Assembly: GCA_029265905.1 (NCBI GenBank)
Contig: JAJUGR010000002.1
Location: forward strand, 124,001-188,000
DNA: 64,000 nucleotides
Direction of reading: 5' to 3'
DNA from: Sporomusaceae bacterium
GTDB lineage: Bacteria > Bacillota > Negativicutes > Acidaminococcales > JAJUGR01
Positions 59,860 through 64,000 of this stretch are shown here, piece after piece. The translations under genes and the position numbers were made by a program. The notes under the pieces were generated by a model. It saw nothing but the letters and a program-made list of their open reading frames with translations. It did not search any database and had not been told where the DNA came from. Position 1 is the first letter of the stretch; each line of letters begins with the position of its first letter.

Positions 59860-61482
59860 ATGACTAGCGTTTTGGGGAAAGATACTTTTTTGCGCGGCGC
59901 GTTTATCTTGGCTGTCGCCGGCATCGCCGTAAAATTAATCGGCTCCGTCAACCGGATTTTATTGTCGCGACTCTTGGGCGGCGAGGGCATCGGCCTGTAC
60001 CAGATGGCCTACCCGATCTATTTGCTGGCGCTCAGCATCTCGTCGGCGGGGATTCCGGTGGCGATTTCCATTTTGGTGGCGGAGCGGATTGCTTTGTCCG
60101 ACTATCGCGGCGCGGCCAGGGTGTTCCGCGTTTCGCTGGCGCTGCTGGTGGCGACCGGGACGCTGTTTGCCGCCGGGCTGTTCTTCGGCGCGGACTGGCT
60201 GATCGGCCGGCATATTGTGCGCGACGCGCGGGCGTATTACGCCATTGTCGCCTTGGCGCCGGCCGTGTTTTTCGCCACGATTTTGGCCAGCTACCGCGGC
60301 TATTTCCAAGGGCAGCAGTTGATGACGCCGACGGCCGCCTCACAGGTGGCGGAGCAGTTTGTACGGGTCGTCACTATGGTGGCGCTGGCCTATTGGCTGC
60401 TGCCCCGCGGTCTTGAGTACGCCGCAGCCGGCGCAAGCTTTGGCGCCGGGCCGGGCGCTTTCACCGGCTTGTGCGTGCTCGTGTTTTTCCACTGGCGCCA
60501 CCGCAACCGGTTGCGGGCGTTGGAAGCGGCGCAAGCGGCGGTTGCGCCGCAGCCTGTCAAACAGATTGCCGTCCGGCTTGTCCGGCTGGCGCTGCCCGTC
60601 TCGCTGGCGAACATCATGGCGCCGGCGGTTTCGAGCATCGATATGCTGATCGTGCCGGCGCGCCTGGAGTTGGCCGGCTTCAGCGTGGAACGGGCGACGG
60701 CCTTGTTCGGCTACCTGACCGGCATGGCCATGCCGCTCGTCATGATGGCCACCATTCCCACCGCCTCGCTGGCGGCAAGTCTGGTGCCGGCCGTTTCCGA
60801 GGCGAACACATTAGGGGACAGAGGCGGCGTGCAGCGGCGCGTGCGCACAGCCCTGCGGCTGTGCTGCATGATCACGATCCCGAGCTTTGTCGGCCTGTGG
60901 GTGCTGGCCACGCCCATTTCGCGCATGCTCTACGGCACGGAAGAAGCGGGACCGTGCATTGCGATTCTGGCCTTGGCCATTTTGCTCCTGGGCGTCCACC
61001 AGGTGACGACCGGCGCGCTGCAGGGGCTGGGACGTACGGCCGTCCCGGTTGTGAACATGGTGCTGAGCGCCGGCGTGAAAGTCGCGCTCGTCTGGGCTTT
61101 GACGGCGATTCCTGAATACAACATCGCCGGCGCAGCCTGGGCGACGAATGTCGATTTTGCGCTGGCGGCGCTCTTGAATATCTATTTTGTCTGGCGCTAC
61201 ACCGGCTTTGCGTTTTCCTTCGCGGACACGGCCAAAGCGGCGGCGGCGGCCGGCGCCATGGGCGGCGTCGTCTGGCTGCTGCAGGCAAAGCTGGCGGGGT
61301 GGGGGCTGTCCGCATCGCTGGCGACCCTGGCGGCGGTTCTGGCCGGCCTGGCGGTGTATAGCCTAGTTCTGGTCGCGCTGGGCGGTGTCAGCCGCGCGGA
61401 AATGGCCAAAGTTCCGGTCGTGGGAGCGAAAATCGCCCCCTGGCTGAGCAAAATCCAAGTTGTGAGGGATGACGATGACTAA
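59860..61482 (+). CDS. SpoVB/MurJ-like polysaccharide flippase
   Basis: 540 residues with about 14 membrane segments, MOP (MviN/MATE/polysaccharide) superfamily. GAFILAVAGIAVKLIGSVNRILLSRLLGGEGIGLYQMAYPIYLLALSISSAGIPVAIS is a typical SpoVB/YabM opening, and GYLTGMAMPLVMMATIPTASLAASLVPAVSEA matches the second half. Members flip lipid-linked cell-wall precursors. Position after mfd and before yabN matches B. subtilis yabM, so YabM-like is the best comparison; a role in spore cortex cannot be inferred from this window. Start ATG after AAGGAGAG. Confidence 0.88.
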   Translation: MTSVLGKDTFLRGAFILAVAGIAVKLIGSVNRILLSRLLGGEGIGLYQMAYPIYLLALSISSAGIPVAISILVAERIALSDYRGAARVFRVSLALLVATGTLFAAGLFFGADWLIGRHIVRDARAYYAIVALAPAVFFATILASYRGYFQGQQLMTPTAASQVAEQFVRVVTMVALAYWLLPRGLEYAAAGASFGAGPGAFTGLCVLVFFHWRHRNRLRALEAAQAAVAPQPVKQIAVRLVRLALPVSLANIMAPAVSSIDMLIVPARLELAGFSVERATALFGYLTGMAMPLVMMATIPTASLAASLVPAVSEANTLGDRGGVQRRVRTALRLCCMITIPSFVGLWVLATPISRMLYGTEEAGPCIAILALAILLLGVHQVTTGALQGLGRTAVPVVNMVLSAGVKVALVWALTAIPEYNIAGAAWATNVDFALAALLNIYFVWRYTGFAFSFADTAKAAAAAGAMGGVVWLLQAKLAGWGLSASLATLAAVLAGLAVYSLVLVALGGVSRAEMAKVPVVGAKIAPWLSKIQVVRDDDD

Positions 61483-62938
61483 AGGAACGATTACGATTGT
61501 CGGGCTCGGGCCGGGGGCTGCCGAGCATTTATCGCTCGACACCCTGCACCGGCTGGCGTCCGCGCCGGCTGTCCGGCTGCGCACCGCCGTACATCCGGCG
61601 GTGGCGGAGCTTGACCGGCGCGGCATCGCTTATGAAACTTTCGACTATTGCTACGAGCAGGGGGCCAGCTTTGAGGCGGTCTACCGGCAAATTGCCGAGG
61701 CCTGCCTGAACCTGGCCCAGGAGCAGGATCTTGTTTATGCGGTGCCGGGCAGTCCGCTGGTGGCGGAGGAGACGGTGCGCCTGTTGCGCAAGCTGGCGCC
61801 GGAAGCCGGCGTGGGGCTGGAAATTTGTCCGGCGATGAGTTTTCTCGACGTGCTGTACACGAAGGCCGGCATCGACCCGGTGGAAGGGCTGGTCGTCGCC
61901 GATGCGCTGCGTCCGGATACCTACAGCGGCCAGCGGCTGCCGCTGATCATCACCCAGGTATATAACCGACAGGTGGCCTCCGACGTCAAGCTGACCCTGA
62001 TGGACACTTTTCCCGACGACTGGCAGGTGAAGCTGCTGCTCCGGCTTGGGCTGCCGGATGAAGCGGTGCGCGTGCTGCCCTTGTACGAGCTGGACCGGCA
62101 GCCGGACATCGACCACCTGAGCACGCTGTACGTGCCGCCGCTGGCGGTCGAGCGGACCGTTTTCGATTTGAAGCCGCTGGAGGACGTGCTGGCGACGCTG
62201 CGCGCCCCGGGCGGCTGCCCGTGGGATATTCTGCAGACGCACAGCAGCCTGCGCCGTTACCTGCTGGAAGAGGTGTATGAGGTCCTGGAAGCGATTGATG
62301 ACGAGGACGCGGAAGGCCTGTGCGAGGAACTGGGCGACGTGCTGCTCCAGATCGTTTTCCACGCCCGGGTCGCCGAGGAGTGCCGGGCCTTCACGATGCA
62401 GGACGTGATCGATACGGTCGTGGACAAGATGATCCGCCGCCACCCGCATGTTTTCGGCGATATTCAGGTTGAAGATGCGGCCGAAGTTGTGGTAAACTGG
62501 GAGGCGATCAAAGGGCAGGAAAAGGCTGGCTCGCGCAAACGCGTCCTGGACGGCATTTCCAAGGGCTTGCCGTCGTTGCTCAGGGCCAATAAGCTGCAGG
62601 CCAAGGCGGCTAAGGTCGGTTTTGACTGGGCGGACATCGAGCCTGTGTGGCGAAAAGTTGAAGAAGAGCTGGCGGAGCTTCGCCAGACTGTGGCGGAAGG
62701 CGACCGTGTCAGCCAGGAGCAGGAGGGCGGCGACGTGTTGTTTGCGCTTGTCAATCTGCTGCGCTGGCTGGGCGTGGAGCCGGAAACGGCTTTGCACGGA
62801 ACCAACAACCGTTTTTGCCGTCGGTTCCAGTACGTCGAGGATTGCGTCCTGGAGAGCGGCAAAAAGTTCGAAGACTTTTCGCTGGAAGAATTGGATGCGT
62901 TCTGGAATGAGGCAAAACAGTTGGAACGCACGCCCTGA
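61475..62938 (+). CDS. Tetrapyrrole methylase-MazG fusion (YabN-like)
   Basis: 487 residues from the ATG at 61475 (GAGGG six bases upstream; ATG at 61469 is too close). The N-terminal 220 residues are a tetrapyrrole (corrin/porphyrin) methylase fold (TIVGLGPGAAEHLSL, VYAVPGSPLVAEETV, AMSFLDVLYTKAGIDPVEGL). Two MazG-like NTP pyrophosphohydrolase regions follow: PGGCPWDILQTHSSLRRYLLEEVYEVLEAI with EELGDVLLQIVFHARVAEE, and a second near 400-460 (EEELAELRQTVAEGD, EGGDVLFALVNLLRWLGVEPE). The MazG part hydrolyses abnormal NTPs or ppGpp; the methylase role is unknown. It overlaps the upstream gene by eight bases. Confidence 0.9.
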   Translation: MTKGTITIVGLGPGAAEHLSLDTLHRLASAPAVRLRTAVHPAVAELDRRGIAYETFDYCYEQGASFEAVYRQIAEACLNLAQEQDLVYAVPGSPLVAEETVRLLRKLAPEAGVGLEICPAMSFLDVLYTKAGIDPVEGLVVADALRPDTYSGQRLPLIITQVYNRQVASDVKLTLMDTFPDDWQVKLLLRLGLPDEAVRVLPLYELDRQPDIDHLSTLYVPPLAVERTVFDLKPLEDVLATLRAPGGCPWDILQTHSSLRRYLLEEVYEVLEAIDDEDAEGLCEELGDVLLQIVFHARVAEECRAFTMQDVIDTVVDKMIRRHPHVFGDIQVEDAAEVVVNWEAIKGQEKAGSRKRVLDGISKGLPSLLRANKLQAKAAKVGFDWADIEPVWRKVEEELAELRQTVAEGDRVSQEQEGGDVLFALVNLLRWLGVEPETALHGTNNRFCRRFQYVEDCVLESGKKFEDFSLEELDAFWNEAKQLERTP

Positions 62939-63034
62939 CTGGAAAAATTGCAAAAAACTTTGCCAGGCAGCAGGAATGCAGCGGTTTACAGCGAATTAGT
63001 CATTCGTAAAGCCCATAACTAAGGAGGAAATACT

Positions 63035-63310
63035 GTGAACAAAACAGAATTGATTGCTAACGTAGCCGAAAAAGCTGGGATGACCAAAAAAGATGCTGAA
63101 AAAGCCCTCAATGCCGTCGTCGAAAGCGTAAAAGAAGCGGTCGCCAAAAAAGAAAAGGTCCAAATCATCGGCTTCGGCACGTTTGAAGCAAAAGTGCGCA
63201 ACGCCCGCAAAGGTTTGAACCCGAAAACGCGCGAAGAAATCGTGATTCCGGAAGCGACTGCTCCGGTGTTCAAAGCTGGTAAAGACTTTAAAGATCTCGT
63301 AAACCAATAA
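63035..63310 (+). CDS. hup: HU-family DNA-binding protein
   Basis: 91 residues. GTG start after AAGGAGGAAA. MNKTELIANVAEKAGMTKKDAEKALNAVVESV is the helical dimer part; KVQIIGFGTFEAKVRNARKGLNPKT leads to the beta arm with the RxGxNPxT-like minor-groove tip. It bends and compacts DNA. Full length and strongly conserved, so likely the main HU. No clear promoter was found in 62939-63034. A terminator follows. Confidence 0.96.
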   Translation: MNKTELIANVAEKAGMTKKDAEKALNAVVESVKEAVAKKEKVQIIGFGTFEAKVRNARKGLNPKTREEIVIPEATAPVFKAGKDFKDLVNQ

Positions 63311-63324
63311 TTTTGACGAATATG

Positions 63325-63357
63325 AAGCCAGGTTGCGGTGACCTGGCTTTTATTCTA
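63325..63357 (+). terminator. Terminator after hup
   Basis: AAGCCAGGT, seven-base loop, ACCTGGCTT, then TTATTCTATT. Confidence 0.85.
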
Positions 63358-63381
63358 TTCAAAAAGCGATGAAGGTGGCAT

Positions 63382-64000
63382 ATGACGATGGACACGAAGA
63401 TTCTGCTGGTTGACGATGAGGCGTCGATTCGGGAGCTGATCCGCTTCAATCTGGAAAAGGCCGGTTACCGGGTGCAGGAAGCGGCGGACGGACAGGAAGC
63501 GGTTCAGGCAATCCGGCAGTCGAAGCCGGATCTGGTCGTGCTTGACCTGATGCTGCCAGGCTTAGATGGGCTTGACGTGTGCCGCCTGGTCAAAGGGAAC
63601 CGCGAAACAGCGTCGATCCCGATCATCATGCTGACGGCCAAGACCGAGGAGATCGACAAGATCATCGGCCTGGAAATGGGCGCCGACGACTACATGACAA
63701 AGCCCTTCAGCCCGCGGGAGCTGACGGCCAGGATCAAGGCCGTGCTGCGACGCAGTCAAAAGGAGCAGGCGCTGAGCGGCGAGCTGACGATCGGCAACTT
63801 GCGCTTTCATTTCAGCCGCTATGAGGCGTGGCTGGGCGCCGAAAAGCTGGAGCTGACGCCGAAAGAATATGAACTGCTCAAACTGCTGGCCACGAATACG
63901 GGCAAGGTGTTCACCCGCGAACAGCTGCTGGAAAAAGTGTGGGGCTATGAATATTTCGGCGACACGCGCACGGTGGACGTGCATGTGCGGCATTTGCGCG
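63382..64000 (+). CDS. PhoB/PhoP-type response regulator, 3' end beyond the window
   Basis: About 206 residues are visible and the frame stays open at 64000. The receiver domain (about 5-120) has acidic DDE in ILLVDDEAS, the phosphorylated Asp in [13 protein letters not shown], the Thr in [10 protein letters not shown] and Lys in [15 protein letters not shown]. The OmpR-type winged helix (about 135 onward) has [51 protein letters not shown], close to PhoB/PhoP. Two starts, 63382 and 63388; GAAGGTGG is upstream of both. A sensor kinase would normally follow, outside the window. It is a candidate regulator of the Pho boxes at 29.6 and 30.4 kb. Confidence 0.88.
   Translation, partial: MTMDTKILLVDDEASIRELIRFNLEKAGYRVQEAADGQEAVQAIRQSKPDLVVLDLMLPGLDGLDVCRLVKGNRETASIPIIMLTAKTEEIDKIIGLEMGADDYMTKPFSPRELTARIKAVLRRSQKEQALSGELTIGNLRFHFSRYEAWLGAEKLELTPKEYELLKLLATNTGKVFTREQLLEKVWGYEYFGDTRTVDVHVRHLR

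Overview
The window is gene-dense, GC-rich chromosomal DNA with short intergenic gaps and ordinary housekeeping and metabolic content. I see no prophage, insertion sequence, CRISPR array, rRNA or tRNA. Two S-box (SAM-I) riboswitches, a T-box leader, LL-diaminopimelate aminotransferase, PucR-type regulators, the pyruvate phosphate dikinase/PDRP pair and an mfd-spoVB-yabN gene order point to a Firmicutes bacterium. Low-redox genes (NIL-ferredoxin, rubredoxin-like flavoprotein, iron alcohol dehydrogenase) suggest an anaerobe. A member of the Negativicutes would fit, but that is inference and I name no genus.

Layout. 1-5.2 kb: the 3' part of a receiver/PAS/PucR-type regulator, then a zinc uptake operon (zur-znuACB) with a palindromic operator over the transcription start. 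5.2-8.6 kb: a dCache chemoreceptor converging on an rRNA methyltransferase. 8.6-11.2 kb (minus): a three-gene homocysteine biosynthesis operon (UPF0280, NIL-ferredoxin, DUF39) under a SAM riboswitch. 11.4-17.1 kb: EamA exporter, dapL, DUF4127 exported protein, thioesterase, cupin, and a metQ lipoprotein gene with its own SAM riboswitch. 17.3-25.4 kb: iron alcohol dehydrogenase overlapping a PAS-GGDEF-EAL enzyme, acyl-CoA ligase, PDRP and ppdK. 25.5-29.6 kb: an operon of a Ser/Thr kinase with MORN repeats, a lipoprotein and an HD-GYP protein.

29.6-33.2 kb: phoU then pstSCA, each with an 11-bp-spaced Pho-box-like repeat and no pstB. 33.2-36.7 kb: MscS channel, DUF456 protein, and an SSS-family symporter behind a T-box leader whose specifier reads as UUC (Phe). 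36.7-38.9 kb: glyoxalase-like protein, a flavoprotein with two rubredoxin-like modules, and a 2-hydroxyacid dehydrogenase. 39-42 kb (minus): degenerate GGDEF protein, DEDDh exonuclease, class II photolyase. 42-43.4 kb: SixA-like phosphatase overlapping a CHAD protein. 43.4-48.2 kb: VTT membrane protein, sCache chemoreceptor, GltD-like oxidoreductase, cysE. 48.4-54.8 kb: an unrecognised gene, DUF1934, argS, pyrG, sppA, a membrane protein and a cysteine-rich protein. 54.8-64 kb: transaldolase-like gene, glpX, mfd, spoVB-like flippase, yabN/mazG, HU, and the start of a PhoB-type response regulator cut by the window end.

Common threads: sulfur amino acids (DUF39 operon, metQ, cysE) with SAM control at two loci; phosphate control (Pho boxes, PhoU, Pst, a PhoB-type regulator, and possibly the CHAD protein); and c-di-GMP or phospho-signalling (GGDEF/EAL, HD-GYP, degenerate GGDEF, Ser/Thr kinase, two chemoreceptors). 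Convergent gene pairs are often separated by one very long perfect hairpin acting as a bidirectional terminator. The best candidate for a little-described system is the kinase/MORN-lipoprotein-HD-GYP operon at 25.5-29.6 kb.
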